Positions 1 through 8,852 are shown, counted from the stretch's first letter. The stretch is 64,000 nt of DNA from Nocardia crassostreae (GCF_001613405.1 NZ_BDCH01000043.1:52945-116944), one strand, 5' to 3'. Notes: a model not told the origin generated them from the sequence alone. A program made the numbers and translations.

Positions 1-294
1 GTCGAGTCGGTCGGCAAGATTCTGGTCGACGGCATCGAGGAGCTCGGCCACCCGCTGATCGACCATGCTCGTGGCGCGGGTCTGCTCATCGGCATCCAGC
101 TGACCGCGGATGTCTCCGCACAGGTCGACGAGGCCGCCCGGGAAGCCGGTTATCTCCTGAATCCCGCCAAGCCCAATGTGATTCGCCTGGCGCCGCCCCT
201 GGTTCTCACCGAAACACAGGCCGACAATTTCCTGTCCGACCTGCCCGGCATTCTCGATGCCGCGCAGGCCAAAGCAGAAGAGGGTACCAAGTGA
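1..294 (+). CDS. argD: Acetylornithine aminotransferase, C-terminal part
   Basis: Open from the first base in frame 1 to a TGA at 292-294, giving the last 97 residues of a class-III PLP aminotransferase. The segment has the family's C-terminal small-domain pattern, GAGLLIGIQL followed by NPAKPNVIRLAPPLVLT, the region that closes over the substrate. ArgD converts N-acetylglutamate semialdehyde to N-acetylornithine. The catalytic lysine and cofactor site lie upstream of the window. The stop overlaps the argF GTG (GTGA), so the two are translationally coupled. The assignment rests on the tail and on the argF/argR neighbours. Confidence 0.9.
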   Translation, partial: VESVGKILVDGIEELGHPLIDHARGAGLLIGIQLTADVSAQVDEAAREAGYLLNPAKPNVIRLAPPLVLTETQADNFLSDLPGILDAAQAKAEEGTK

Positions 295-1232
295 CCATCC
301 GTCATTTCCTGCGTGACGACGACCTCTCGCCCGCCGAGCAGGCCGAAGTCCTCGCTCTGGCAGCGGAACTCAAGGCCGACCCGCTCGCCCGCAAGCCCCT
401 CGCGGGCCCGCGCGGCGTGGCGGTCATGTTCGAGAAGAACTCCACCCGCACCCGCTTCTCCTTCGAAATGGGCATTGCCCAGCTCGGCGGGCACGCCGTC
501 GTGGTCGACGGCCGTGACACCCAGTTGGGCCGCGAGGAAACCCTCGCCGACACCGGCCGCGTGCTGTCCCGCTATGTCGACATGATCGTCTGGCGCACCT
601 TCGGCCAGGACCGTCTGGACGAAATGGCCGGAGCCGCGACCGTTCCGGTCGTCAACGCCCTCTCCAACGAATTCCACCCCTGCCAGGTCCTCGCCGACCT
701 GCAGACCCTGAAGGAACGCAAGGGCGACCTCACCGGCCGCGACCTCGCCTTCCTCGGCGACGGCGCCAACAATATGTCGCACTCCCTGCTCCTGGGCGGC
801 GTGACGGCGGGCCTGAACGTAACCATCGCCGCCCCCGAGGGTTTCGAGCCCTTCCCGTGGATCGTCGACCTCGCGCAGAAGCGCGCCGCCGAAACCGGCG
901 CGACCATCACCCTGACGAACGACCCGATCGCGGCAGCGGAGGGCGCCGACGCCCTGGTCACCGACACCTGGACCTCCATGGGTCAGGAAGATGACGGCCG
1001 CGACCGCGTGGCCCCCTTCCGCCACTTCCAGATCAACACCGCCCTCCTCGCGGGCGCCGCCCCCGATGTGACGGTGCTGCACTGCCTCCCCGCCCACCAC
1101 GGCGAGGAGATCACCGACGAGGTGATCGACGGCCCCCACAGCGCGGTCTGGGACGAAGCCGAAAACCGCCTCCACGCCCAAAAAGCCCTCCTGGTCTGGC
1201 TCCTGGAGAAATACGAAAGCACCCCCCGATGA
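291..1232 (+). CDS. argF: Ornithine carbamoyltransferase
   Basis: 313 residues, the usual OTC length. It transfers the carbamoyl group from carbamoyl phosphate to ornithine to give citrulline in the cytoplasm. The carbamoyl-phosphate motif STRTR sits at about residues 51-55, HPCQ near residue 132 and the ornithine-binding HCLPAHHGEE near the C-terminus; all are intact. The GTG start at 291 overlaps the argD stop, and the TGA end overlaps the ATG of argR, so argD-argF-argR should be one coupled message repressed by ArgR with arginine. Confidence 0.97.
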   Translation: MTIRHFLRDDDLSPAEQAEVLALAAELKADPLARKPLAGPRGVAVMFEKNSTRTRFSFEMGIAQLGGHAVVVDGRDTQLGREETLADTGRVLSRYVDMIVWRTFGQDRLDEMAGAATVPVVNALSNEFHPCQVLADLQTLKERKGDLTGRDLAFLGDGANNMSHSLLLGGVTAGLNVTIAAPEGFEPFPWIVDLAQKRAAETGATITLTNDPIAAAEGADALVTDTWTSMGQEDDGRDRVAPFRHFQINTALLAGAAPDVTVLHCLPAHHGEEITDEVIDGPHSAVWDEAENRLHAQKALLVWLLEKYESTPR

Positions 1233-1747
1233 CCATCGAGCGACGTACCCAGGCGACCGGCAAGGGCGCGGCCATAGCCCGCACCCGCGCCGGCCGCCAG
1301 GCCCGCATTGTCGCCATCCTCTCCCAGCACGAGGTCCGCAGCCAATCCGAACTGGCCGCCCTCCTCTCCGGCGAAGGCATCGAAACCACCCAAGCCACCC
1401 TCTCCCGCGACCTCGACGAACTGGGCGCGGTCAAGTTGCGCGCCGCCGACGGCGGCGCAGGCGTCTATGTCGTCCCCGAAGACGGCAGTCCCGTCCGCGG
1501 CGTCACCGGCGGCACCGAACGCCTCTCGAAACTCCTGGGCGACCTCCTGGTCTCGACAGATTCCAGCGGCAACATCGCAGTCCTCCGCACCCCACCCGGC
1601 GCCGCCCACTTCCTGGCCAGCGCCCTCGACCGCGCCGCCCTCCACGAAATAGTCGGCACCATCGCCGGTGACGACACCATCGCCGTCATAGCCCGCGAAC
1701 CCATCACCGGCGCCGAACTGGCCGCCAAGATCGAACAACTGGCGTAG
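1229..1747 (+). CDS. argR: Arginine repressor ArgR
   Basis: 172 residues. The N-terminal winged helix (about residues 20-90) carries the family signature around SQSELAALLSGEGIETTQATLSRDL, here shown only as its core TQATLSRDLDELG. The C-terminal part (TPPGAAHFLASALDR, then IAGDDTIAVIARE) is the hexamerisation and arginine-binding domain. ArgR represses arginine biosynthesis genes by binding ARG boxes when arginine is plentiful. The start overlaps argF by ATGA. ARG-box-like sites lie upstream of argG at 10278-10313, now about 8.5 kb away. A long hairpin follows the stop. Confidence 0.95.
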   Translation: MTIERRTQATGKGAAIARTRAGRQARIVAILSQHEVRSQSELAALLSGEGIETTQATLSRDLDELGAVKLRAADGGAGVYVVPEDGSPVRGVTGGTERLSKLLGDLLVSTDSSGNIAVLRTPPGAAHFLASALDRAALHEIVGTIAGDDTIAVIAREPITGAELAAKIEQLA

Positions 1748-1762
1748 TCCCTGACCTGGACC

Positions 1763-1826
1763 GGCGATCACCGGGAATCTGTGGCGGTATTCGCCGAGAG
1801 ACCCCCGCCACCATTTCCCGGTCGCC
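1763..1826. terminator. Nested hairpin after argR
   Basis: Outer arms GGCGA/TCGCC and CCGGGAA/TTCCCGG (1763-1777 against 1815-1826, with a 3-nt bulge) enclose inner arms GTGGCGG/CCGCCAC (1781-1787 and 1805-1811). It starts 15 nt after the argR stop and has no U-tract. It is a plausible intrinsic terminator, as usual in high-GC actinobacteria. Confidence 0.5.
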
Positions 1827-1898
1827 ACTGTTGCAGTTCGCCGCACCTACTCAGCTCAGGGTCGCACTGTCGATCAGAGCGGCGAAAGTCGCTCTGTC

Positions 1899-2132
1899 CT
1901 ACTGCGATGCCTCAGCGCCGACGAGTATGGCGTCCAACAGTGGAGCACTGGCAAGGCTGCCGGATCCGTAGTGCCCGCTCGCGCGAGCGCTGGCAATGAC
2001 AGCATGAATGACCGCCGCGTGAATCTGGGAACGTGCTGTGGCCAGTGGTCTTCCGGATGCCTCGAGCGCGGACAGGTGAATCTCAACGGCTTCGATCACC
2101 TCATGCAGCACTCGGATCTCGATATCACTCAT
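1899..2132 (-). CDS. Small hypothetical protein, divergent from XRE gene
   Basis: 77 residues beginning MSDIEIRVLHEVIEAVE, with no recognisable domain. The start is the ATG at 2132 because a GGGAGG ribosome site lies just upstream; the longer open frame above it lacks coding character. The predicted protein is mostly helical with an Ala/Ser-rich C-terminal half, no signal peptide and no membrane segment. It diverges from the XRE/DUF5753 gene and may share its control region. The function is unknown; a small partner of the regulator pair is only a guess. Confidence 0.6.
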   Translation of the reverse strand: MSDIEIRVLHEVIEAVEIHLSALEASGRPLATARSQIHAAVIHAVIASARASGHYGSGSLASAPLLDAILVGAEASQ

Positions 2133-2374
2133 CGCTACCTCCCGAGGGTGTGAACTTCCAGACTTATTCGGTTGGGAGGCCGGGGGAACGCTGGCCCGCC
2201 TGCCGTGCGTCAATGCAACGCGGCACACATCGAGCAAGGACACCGATTCAGAGTCTCCGGATCGGATTCGCCAAAACGCCTGAAAGATCACCGATTCGAT
2301 GGGACTCTTGCACCGAACCGGGTGAAGCGAGGCTCGCAAAACGGGTGAACACCACTACCCGAAACGGAGAAGCC

Positions 2375-3285
2375 ATGGGTGGAGGCGATGCAGGCTCGAC
2401 GGTTCCGTTGCGCCAGCTCGGTCGGCTGATGCTGGAGTGGCGTAACCGGGCCGGACTCAGTCAAGCCAGGGCAGCCGAGTTGCTGGAGATGGGAGCGACC
2501 AGTCTTGCGCGCATCGAGAAGGCCGAGAACTCGCGCGTCAGAACCTCGACCATCAAGGAGGCGTGCGGGATCTACGGAGTTCCCGTCGATATCGCAACGG
2601 GAATGATCGGTCTGGCGCAGCAGGCGAAGGTGAAGAGTTGGTGGCACTCATACAGCGATCTGATGCCCAAGAATCTCGACGTGTATGTCGGATTGGAGGC
2701 CGCTGCTACGAGTCTGTGCTCCTATCAACCGTAGCTGATCCCCGGCCTCCTTCAAACTGAACAGTACGATCGTGCCCTGTTGCGGCAACGCTGGCCTGAC
2801 GAATCAGAGGGCGAGCGGGACCGGCGAGTGCAGATCAACGGGACCGGCGAGTGCAGATCAAGAAGTATCGCCAGTCGACGATCCTGCGCCGCACCAGACC
2901 GCTTGATCTCGACGTGGTTGTCGGCCAGGCCGCGTTACACCGCGTAGTCGGTGGCGCGAAGATCCTGGCGGCCCAGTTGCGGCATCTCGCCGACATGTCG
3001 ACACACGACAATATTTCGGTTCGGATACTGCCTTTCGAGGCAGGATTTCCCGGAGGCATGTCGATGTTGCCGTTCGTCGTCATGGACTTCGGGACACCAC
3101 CACCAGGCGAACCGAGCGAGCCACCGGTCGTGTATCTGGAAGGCGCCGTTGGGAGCATGTACCTCGAGGACGATGCGGACGTGCGGTTCCACTACCAGGC
3201 CTATCGAACGATCTGTCAGGCGGCGCTGGATGAAGTGACCAGTCGTAACCTGTTGAGACAGAGAACAAGGGAGATCACATCGTGA
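2375..3285 (+). pseudogene. XRE-family regulator with DUF5753, broken twice
   Basis: A helix-turn-helix of XRE type (LGRLMLEWRNRAGLSQARAA, then the recognition helix region GATSLARIEKAE) is followed by a DUF5753 domain, which normally starts in the stretch LIPGLLQTEQYDRAL. An in-frame TAG at 2732-2734 falls exactly where homologues have a hydrophobic residue before IPGLLQTE (one change from TTG). A 23-bp tandem duplication at 2816-2861 then shifts the frame; reading resumes at about 2851 (QIKKYRQSTILRR) to the stop at 3285. If expressed, only the 119-residue DNA-binding part would be made. The start ATG at 2375 has CGGAGAAGCC upstream. The family typically pairs with the DUF397 gene that overlaps its end. 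Confidence 0.85.
2816..2861 (+). repeat. 23-bp perfect tandem duplication
   Basis: Two adjacent identical 23-bp copies (2816-2838 and 2839-2861), each starting CGGGACCGGCGAGTG and ending CAGATCAA. Because 23 is not a multiple of three, it frameshifts the DUF5753 reading frame; removing one copy restores it. Confidence 0.95.
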
Positions 3286-3476
3286 ATGTAGAGCTATCCG
3301 ACGCACGGTGGTTCAAAAGCAGCCACAGTCAGGCTGGCGGGGAGTGTGTCGAGGTTGCCTTCCTTTCCAAGGGCAATGTCGGCGTGCGTGACTCGCAGGA
3401 TCGCGGCGGCGCAGCCCTGATATTCGAACGTGCTGAATGGAATTCGTTCGTGGCTGCCGTGGTCGTCGGCTTCTGA
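3282..3476 (+). CDS. DUF397 domain protein
   Basis: 64 residues with the DUF397 hallmarks: RWFKSSHSQAGGECVEVA near the start, then VGVRDSQDRGGAAL and a terminal W-rich helix (EWNSFVAAV). In actinobacteria these small proteins lie directly downstream of XRE/DUF5753 regulators and are thought to act with them. The GTG start overlaps the partner's TGA (GTGA), with GGGAG upstream. This copy looks intact although its partner is broken, so it may be an orphan. Confidence 0.85.
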   Translation: MNVELSDARWFKSSHSQAGGECVEVAFLSKGNVGVRDSQDRGGAALIFERAEWNSFVAAVVVGF

Positions 3477-3537
3477 GCACTTTTCGTCGGTGTCGTCTCG
3501 GCTGCTGGGAGTTGTTCGATCGGATAGCGTTGCGGTC

Positions 3538-4301
3538 ATGGAGACCTTGAGGGTTGCGGCGGCGCAGACGGCATCGGTGGTCGGGGATATCGGGCGGAAT
3601 GTTGGGCTGGCGGTGGAATGGGCCGGGAAGGCGGCTGCCGACGGGGCGGAACTTGTTGTGTTTCCGGAGCTTTCGCTGGTGGGGTACGACCTGACGCAGC
3701 TGGATGATTCGGCGCTGTGGGTGACCGTTGACGATTCGCGGTTGGAACCGCTGCGGCGGGTGGCGATTACGACCGTGGTGGGGGCGGCGGTTCGGACTGC
3801 GGAGGGGAAGCGGTTGCTGGCGTCGCTGGTTTGTGAGCCGGGCGGGCGGATCACGGTGTACGGCAGCCGTATCTGCACGGGGGTGAGCACGGGGTGTTCG
3901 AACCCGGTGGCGAGGTGGGGCTGGTGGAGGTTGGCGGCTGGCGGGTGGGGCTCGCGATTTGCTATGACGCCGGGGTGCCCGGGCATGCGCAGGAGGCGGC
4001 GGCCGCGGGGGCGCATGTGTATCTGGCTTCGAGTTTGTACACGATGGATGAGGTGCGGCGGATCGATCTGCATCTCGGGGCGCGGGCCATGGACAACCGG
4101 ATGTACGCGGTCGCGGCCAATCATGCGGGGAACGGGCCCGGATGGGAGTCGTGTGGCGGCAGCGGGGTGTGGCATCCGGATGGGCGGCGGGTGGTCGAGG
4201 CAGGGCGGGATCCGGAATTGGTGATCTACACGCTGTCGCGGGCCGAGTTGAAGGAAATTCGGGAAGCGGATGCGCGCAAGGGGTACCCGCGGCCGGAGTG
4301 A
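3538..4301 (+). pseudogene. Carbon-nitrogen hydrolase (nitrilase fold), frameshifted
   Basis: The first part (from ATG 3538) has the catalytic glutamate in VVFPELSLVGYD; the second part, in another frame from about 3867, has the catalytic cysteine in GLAICYDAGVPGHAQ and later DNRMYAVAANHAG and GGSGVWHPDGR. The frames meet at 3862-3867, where TAC GGC AGC CGT should read Tyr-Gly-Lys-Pro-Tyr-Leu-His; one A is missing from what would be the catalytic lysine codon. Restored, the protein is about 255 residues, normal for amidase/omega-amidase-like members. The substrate is unknown. Either a one-base sequencing error or inactivation at the Glu-Lys-Cys triad. Confidence 0.85.
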
Positions 4302-4323
4302 TCCGGCCGCCGGGCGGTGCGGG

Positions 4324-4527
4324 TCAGTTCAGCGGATACTGCGCGGGCGGTGCGCCCGCGCCGGGGTTGGGGCCGGTGCCCGGGCCGGGGACGCTGTCCG
4401 GGGTGGCTATCGAGATGATGTCCTGGGCTAGTTGGACGGCGGCCTGGCCTACGGCGAGGATGTCGCGGCCGATGGTGCGCACGTCACCGGCCAGAGTTGA
4501 AACTTGTTGGGCGAGAAGTGGAATCAT
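4324..4527 (-). CDS. Small hypothetical protein with Pro/Gly tail
   Basis: 67 residues: an amphipathic helical first half (LLAQQVSTLAGDVRTIGRD, then LAVGQAAVQLAQDI) followed by a Pro/Gly/Ala-rich tail. An AAGGA-like ribosome site precedes the ATG at 4527. No domain is recognised and no membrane segment is evident. It diverges from the DHODH-like membrane gene. Codon usage is typical of the genome, so I treat it as a probable gene of unknown function. Confidence 0.5.
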   Translation of the reverse strand: MIPLLAQQVSTLAGDVRTIGRDILAVGQAAVQLAQDIISIATPDSVPGPGTGPNPGAGAPPAQYPLN

Positions 4528-4690
4528 GGCGGGATCCTTCGGTTGGAACCTGGGGACATGATCAGGGTGACACAGGGGTGGCGGGGGAGCGCGGGGAACT
4601 GGGGGATGTGGGCGATCTGTCCGGAAAATTGTGCGGCGTGTGGTCGAGATAACGGGTGGTCAGCTGGGGTGCGCGTGTGACGATGGGGGC
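4528..4690. other. Divergent intergenic region
   Basis: Separates the small minus-strand gene from the DHODH-like gene. The downstream frame is open back to a GTG at 4631, but that start has no ribosome site. No clear promoter or hairpin is seen. Confidence 0.4.
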
Positions 4691-6184
4691 GTGCCTGATT
4701 GGACGTATCACCCGCTGAAGCCGGTCGCGAATGCTGTCGTGGGGGAGCTGCGAGCGCAGTTGGGGGCCTTGCGGTTCTTGTCCGTGCTGATCGGGTTGCC
4801 CAAGGGTGGTGCGGTGGTCCGGCGGGTGTTCGATCATCCGGAGGGGCCGCCGGAGTGGGCGGGGCGATTCGGGATCGCCGTACCGGTCGGCGTCGCGCGG
4901 GACGCGGTGCGGGTGATGCCGGTGCAGGGGGCGAGCATTGTCGAGATCGGGCCGGTAACGGCCGAGGATGTAGAGGTGGTGCGGGAGGCGGCGCGCGGCC
5001 GGGAGTGCCGGGTGGCGGCGCGGGTGGACGACCCCGCGGTGGGGGCGCTGCTGGGTGATGCGGTGGACGAAGTGGTGGTGGGGGAGCGGGCCGATCGGAT
5101 CCATCTGAGCGAGCCGGATATCGCGAATGCGGTGGCGGCGCTGCGGGATCCGGCGACCACCGTGCTGGCGGAACCGACGGTGCTGGTGGCGGCGGGTCCG
5201 AGCTGGTTCCAGCGGGTGATCGAAGCGGCTGCGGTGACCGAGCCCGGCGCACCCGGATTATGGGATGTCGGATTCGATCCCAGGCGGTGGCCCGGATGGT
5301 TCTGGGGGCTGCTGGTGGGCGCGGGGATGATCGTGGCGGGCCTCGGGGCCGGTGCGATCACCCTGGGACCCGTCCTGCTCTGGTACGACCGGAACTACCT
5401 CGGCACCGATGTGGCCGGGCTGCACGCCATCAACCACCATCTGGTGCATTTCCTACAGCACGATCGAATCACCATGGCGGGCAATATGATCGCCATCGGG
5501 ATCCTGTACTGCGGGCTGGCGTGGGGCGGTATGCGGGTCGGCCGGGCGTGGGCGCGCAATGCCCTGCTGCTGTCGGGGCTGGTCGGTTTTCCGACCCTGT
5601 TCTACTTCCTGGTGATCGGGTTCGTGGAGCCCTTGCACACCTTCGCCGCGGTGGTGCTGTTCCCGATGTACGTGCTGGCGGTGCGGCGGCCCCTCGGACC
5701 GCCCCGGTGGCGAGTCCTCCCGGAGGCGGCCGAGACGATCCGGCGGCGAGCGCTGGTGGGGCAGTTGCTGATCGTGGCCATGGGCGCGGGCGTCATCTTC
5801 GGCGGCATCGTCATCTCCACGGTCGGCCTGACCGATGTGTTCGTGCCCACGGATCTGACCTTCCTGGAGACCGACGCCGAGACGCTGCGGGCCGCCAATG
5901 ACCGGTTGCTGCCGTTCATCGCCCACGACCGCGCCGGATTCGGCGGCGCGCTCATGTCCACCGGAGTCGCCATCCTGCTGATCGGCCTGTGGGGCTGGCG
6001 GCGGGGCGAGGCGTGGGTGTTCTGGTCGCTGCTGAGCGCGGGCCTGGCCGGTTCGGCGAGTGCGCTCATCGTGCATTTCGTCATTCACTACACGGCCTTC
6101 ATCCATTTGCTTCCGGTGTATTTCGGGGCCGCGGTGATAGGTTTCGCATTGATTCTGGCGAGGCCGTATCTGATCGGAAGGTGA
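4691..6184 (+). CDS. Membrane protein with degenerate dihydroorotate-dehydrogenase-like N-terminus
   Basis: About 497 residues from the GTG at 4691 (an in-frame GTG at 4631 would add 20). Residues 1-165 resemble PyrD: a YHPLKPV start, PEWAGRFGIAVPVGVA, VQGASIVEIGPVTAEDVEVVRE and a late IHLSEPDIANAVAALRD. The PyrD glycine-rich FMN loops and the catalytic base region are not recognisable, so activity is doubtful. From about residue 200 there are eight or so hydrophobic segments, including two similar halves (VLLWYDRNYLGTDVAGLHAIN and ISTVGLTDVFVPTDLTFLE with matching following helices), suggesting an internal duplication. The next gene follows after 3 bp. The function is unknown. Confidence 0.6.
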   Translation: MPDWTYHPLKPVANAVVGELRAQLGALRFLSVLIGLPKGGAVVRRVFDHPEGPPEWAGRFGIAVPVGVARDAVRVMPVQGASIVEIGPVTAEDVEVVREAARGRECRVAARVDDPAVGALLGDAVDEVVVGERADRIHLSEPDIANAVAALRDPATTVLAEPTVLVAAGPSWFQRVIEAAAVTEPGAPGLWDVGFDPRRWPGWFWGLLVGAGMIVAGLGAGAITLGPVLLWYDRNYLGTDVAGLHAINHHLVHFLQHDRITMAGNMIAIGILYCGLAWGGMRVGRAWARNALLLSGLVGFPTLFYFLVIGFVEPLHTFAAVVLFPMYVLAVRRPLGPPRWRVLPEAAETIRRRALVGQLLIVAMGAGVIFGGIVISTVGLTDVFVPTDLTFLETDAETLRAANDRLLPFIAHDRAGFGGALMSTGVAILLIGLWGWRRGEAWVFWSLLSAGLAGSASALIVHFVIHYTAFIHLLPVYFGAAVIGFALILARPYLIGR

Positions 6185-6187
6185 CGC

Positions 6188-7060
6188 GTGAAAGTCAGCT
6201 GTGTGATCCTGCCGATCCACCCCTGGCGACAGTCCGCCGACATCTGGCGGCGGGCCGAGGAGCTGGGATTTCACGCGGCATACAGCTACGACCACATTGC
6301 CTTCGAGGGTTTCGAGAACCGCCCTTGGTACGGTGCGATTCCGAGTTTGACCGCCGCCGCCACGAATACCGGAACCATCCGGCTCGGCACCATGATCACC
6401 TCCCCGAATTTCCGGCATCCGGTCACCCTCGCCAAGGAATTGATGACCCTGGACGAAATCTCCGACGGCCGCGTGACCGCCGGAATCGGCGCGGGCAGCC
6501 CGGGATTGGATGCGACAGTGCTGGGCGGCGAACCCTGGTCGCCGCGCGAACGGGCCGACCGCTTCGCCGAATTCGTCTCGCTGCTGGATCGGCTGCTGAC
6601 CCAGTCCGTCACGACCTATCGGGGCACGTACTACGCCGCCGACGAGGCCCGCATGATTCCCGGCTGCGTGCAGCGCCCGCGCCTGCCCTTCGTCATCGCC
6701 GCCGGAGGTCGGCGCGGCATGCGCCTGGCCGCTGCCTACGGTGAGGGCTGGGTGACCTGCCCCTTCGGCAATGACGCGGCGGCCGTCGCGCCGCTGATCG
6801 ACGGTCAGCTCGACGCGCTGACCGAGGCGTGCGACGCCATCGACCGGGATCTCGACACCATCGAGCGCGTGTATGTCTCCGGTTTCACCCCGGAGAATCC
6901 GCTCGCTTCCGTCGACGCCTTCGCCGATATCGCCGGGCGCTACGAGGAACTGGGCATCACCGAGCTGGTGGTGCACTGGCCCGAACCCGGCACCGTCTTC
7001 GACAACGATCCGGCCGTCTTCGAACGCATTGCGACCGAGGTCATTCCGAAACTGGCATAG
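6188..7060 (+). CDS. Luciferase-like (LLM class) flavin- or F420-dependent oxidoreductase
   Basis: 290 residues with the TIM-barrel luciferase-like fold: ADIWRRAEELGFHAAYSYDHI near the N-terminus, TGTIRLGTMITSPNFRHPVTLAKELMTLDEISDGR (key part TMITSPNFRHP), and GIGAGSPGLDA. This is the usual pattern of mycobacterial F420-dependent members, though FMN members share it. The substrate cannot be read from the sequence. The GTG start lies 3 bp after the upstream stop, so it is probably cotranscribed with the membrane protein and may use the AAGGTGAC overlapping that stop as its ribosome site. Confidence 0.85.
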   Translation: MKVSCVILPIHPWRQSADIWRRAEELGFHAAYSYDHIAFEGFENRPWYGAIPSLTAAATNTGTIRLGTMITSPNFRHPVTLAKELMTLDEISDGRVTAGIGAGSPGLDATVLGGEPWSPRERADRFAEFVSLLDRLLTQSVTTYRGTYYAADEARMIPGCVQRPRLPFVIAAGGRRGMRLAAAYGEGWVTCPFGNDAAAVAPLIDGQLDALTEACDAIDRDLDTIERVYVSGFTPENPLASVDAFADIAGRYEELGITELVVHWPEPGTVFDNDPAVFERIATEVIPKLA

Positions 7061-7576
7061 CCGCTCAGCGCGGAATCGGAGAGCGGCACTGTTCGATCCG
7101 CCGCATCCCTTCGGTACCCCGAATGAAACGTCGTGGCGCTCAGCGCTGTTTACGTCGGCGCCGTCGTCGACATAATGCCGGATGGGACTGTCCGGCGAAC
7201 GACGAAGGCTGCTTGTCGATAGTCGAAGTCACGGTGCATCCATCGATAGGGCTTTTGGGGACATTATCGCGGTGGCGAGGCAGGCGCGGCCGGGAAGGTC
7301 GCGGAACCTGGGTGGCCGGATGATCTGCCGGGTAGCGAAACAGCGGATGACCCGTGGCAGAAGGGAGTTCAGTTTTCTGCTAATTCCGGATTCATGTCGG
7401 GTGCTGGAATCGTGGCACGCCGGTGAAGCGGGCCTATCGGGAGAGTATGGACCGGTGTGTGCTGAATCGAATGTATCTGCGAAAGGGACGAATACAGTTC
7501 CCCTCGCGGCTGATTCCGGTCACAGGGAAAGCCGAGCAGTGAGCTGGCATGGCCCATCGGAGGGAGGTTCTGAGGC
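7061..7576. other. 516-bp intergenic region before tnpB
   Basis: No ORF with coding character. There is no trace of a TnpA Y1 transposase or serine recombinase. The left end of the TnpB element should lie here, but no convincing left-end hairpin stood out. Confidence 0.5.
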
Positions 7577-8785
7577 GTGCTGCGCAGCCATAAGATTCGC
7601 CTGGAACCGGACAATGTGCAGGCCAGCGGACTCGCCCGCGCGGCCGGGTGCGCACGGTTTGCCTGGAACTGGGGGCTGGCGTGGTGGCAGTCCGAGTACG
7701 AGAGGTACAAGGCTGGCGAACGAGAGAAACCTCCCAACCAGTTGGAGGTCCGCCGTGTCTTGAATTCGCTGAAACGAGAGCAGTTCCCGTGGATGCTGGA
7801 GTCCACCAAGTGCGCGCCGCAGGAGGCGCTGATTAACCTTGGGCGCGCGTTCGACAACTTCTGCAGCTGTCGGGCAAAGTACCCGAAGTTCAAGAAGAAG
7901 GGGTTTAAGGACTCGTTCAAGCTGTCGTCCGGGAACTTCGCCGTGAGCGGGAATCGACTCCGTATCCCGAACGTCGGCTGGATCATGATGTCGGAGCTGC
8001 CACGCTTCGATGGCGCCATTCAGACGGTCACTGTTTCCCGTCGTGCCGGGGAGTGGTTCGCAGCGTTGACGATCGACACCACCGAACCCCCGAAGCTGCC
8101 CGCGACCGGGCGAACAGTTGGCGTTGATGTCGGGGTCCGTGAGTTCGTCACCCAAGACGGGGACCTGCTGCAGACTCCGCGTGCGCTCCGGAAGGCAGAG
8201 CGGAAGCTGAAACGCGCCCAGCAAGCGTTGAGCCGCAAGCAGAGCGGCTCCGCGAACAGAGCGAAGGCACGTCGCCGGCTCGCGAATCTGCACGCGAAAA
8301 TCGCTGACACGCGCAGTGATTGGATTCACAAACTCACCAGTAAGCTCGTGGAGACCTACGACTCGATCGCTATCGAGAACTTGAACGTCCGCGGAATGGC
8401 TCGTAATCGCCATCTGGCGAAGTCTGTGCTGGAGGCGGGGTTCTATGAGTTCCGTCGTCAACTCGAGTACAAGACTGCCCTCGCCGGGCGGACGCTGGTT
8501 GTCGCTGAGCGCTGGTTCGCCAGTTCCAAGATGTGCAGTGCGTGCGGTGCGAAAACCAAGCAGCGCATGACACTCGATGTCCGGGAGTGGGCCTGCAAGT
8601 CTTGCGGTACCCGTCATCACCGCGACGTCAATGCAGCGACGAATCTAGATCATCTGAATACGCCGGGAGTTCCTCGGTGTCAGCCTGTGGAGAGTTCTCC
8701 GCCTCTACCCACAAACGGTACTGTTGACGGGCAAGCAGCCTCCGTGAAGCAGGAACCCGACAGCGCCTTGAACGAGGTTGCATAG
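7577..8785 (+). CDS. TnpB RNA-guided nuclease (IS200/IS605 or IS607 family)
   Basis: 402 residues, full length for actinobacterial TnpB. RuvC residues are intact: Asp184 in GVDVGVREF, Glu267 in AIENLNVRGM and Asp350 in HHRDVNAATNL. The zinc ribbon is CSAC (320-323) and CKSC (340-343). The tail ends in VKQEP followed by 11 residues, a familiar ending for these proteins. TnpB cleaves DNA next to a target-adjacent motif using an RNA made from the element's 3' end. No tnpA lies beside it, so the element would need TnpA in trans or is a remnant. GTG start with GGAGGGAGG upstream. Only 67 bp separate its stop from the next gene's chosen start. Confidence 0.95.
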   Translation: MLRSHKIRLEPDNVQASGLARAAGCARFAWNWGLAWWQSEYERYKAGEREKPPNQLEVRRVLNSLKREQFPWMLESTKCAPQEALINLGRAFDNFCSCRAKYPKFKKKGFKDSFKLSSGNFAVSGNRLRIPNVGWIMMSELPRFDGAIQTVTVSRRAGEWFAALTIDTTEPPKLPATGRTVGVDVGVREFVTQDGDLLQTPRALRKAERKLKRAQQALSRKQSGSANRAKARRRLANLHAKIADTRSDWIHKLTSKLVETYDSIAIENLNVRGMARNRHLAKSVLEAGFYEFRRQLEYKTALAGRTLVVAERWFASSKMCSACGAKTKQRMTLDVREWACKSCGTRHHRDVNAATNLDHLNTPGVPRCQPVESSPPLPTNGTVDGQAASVKQEPDSALNEVA

Positions 8786-8852
8786 GTTCGGGAGAACGGA
8801 AGGCAGCATTTTCGGGCAGCAGCAGGGCATGCGCATGAAGGCCGAGGTGGCC

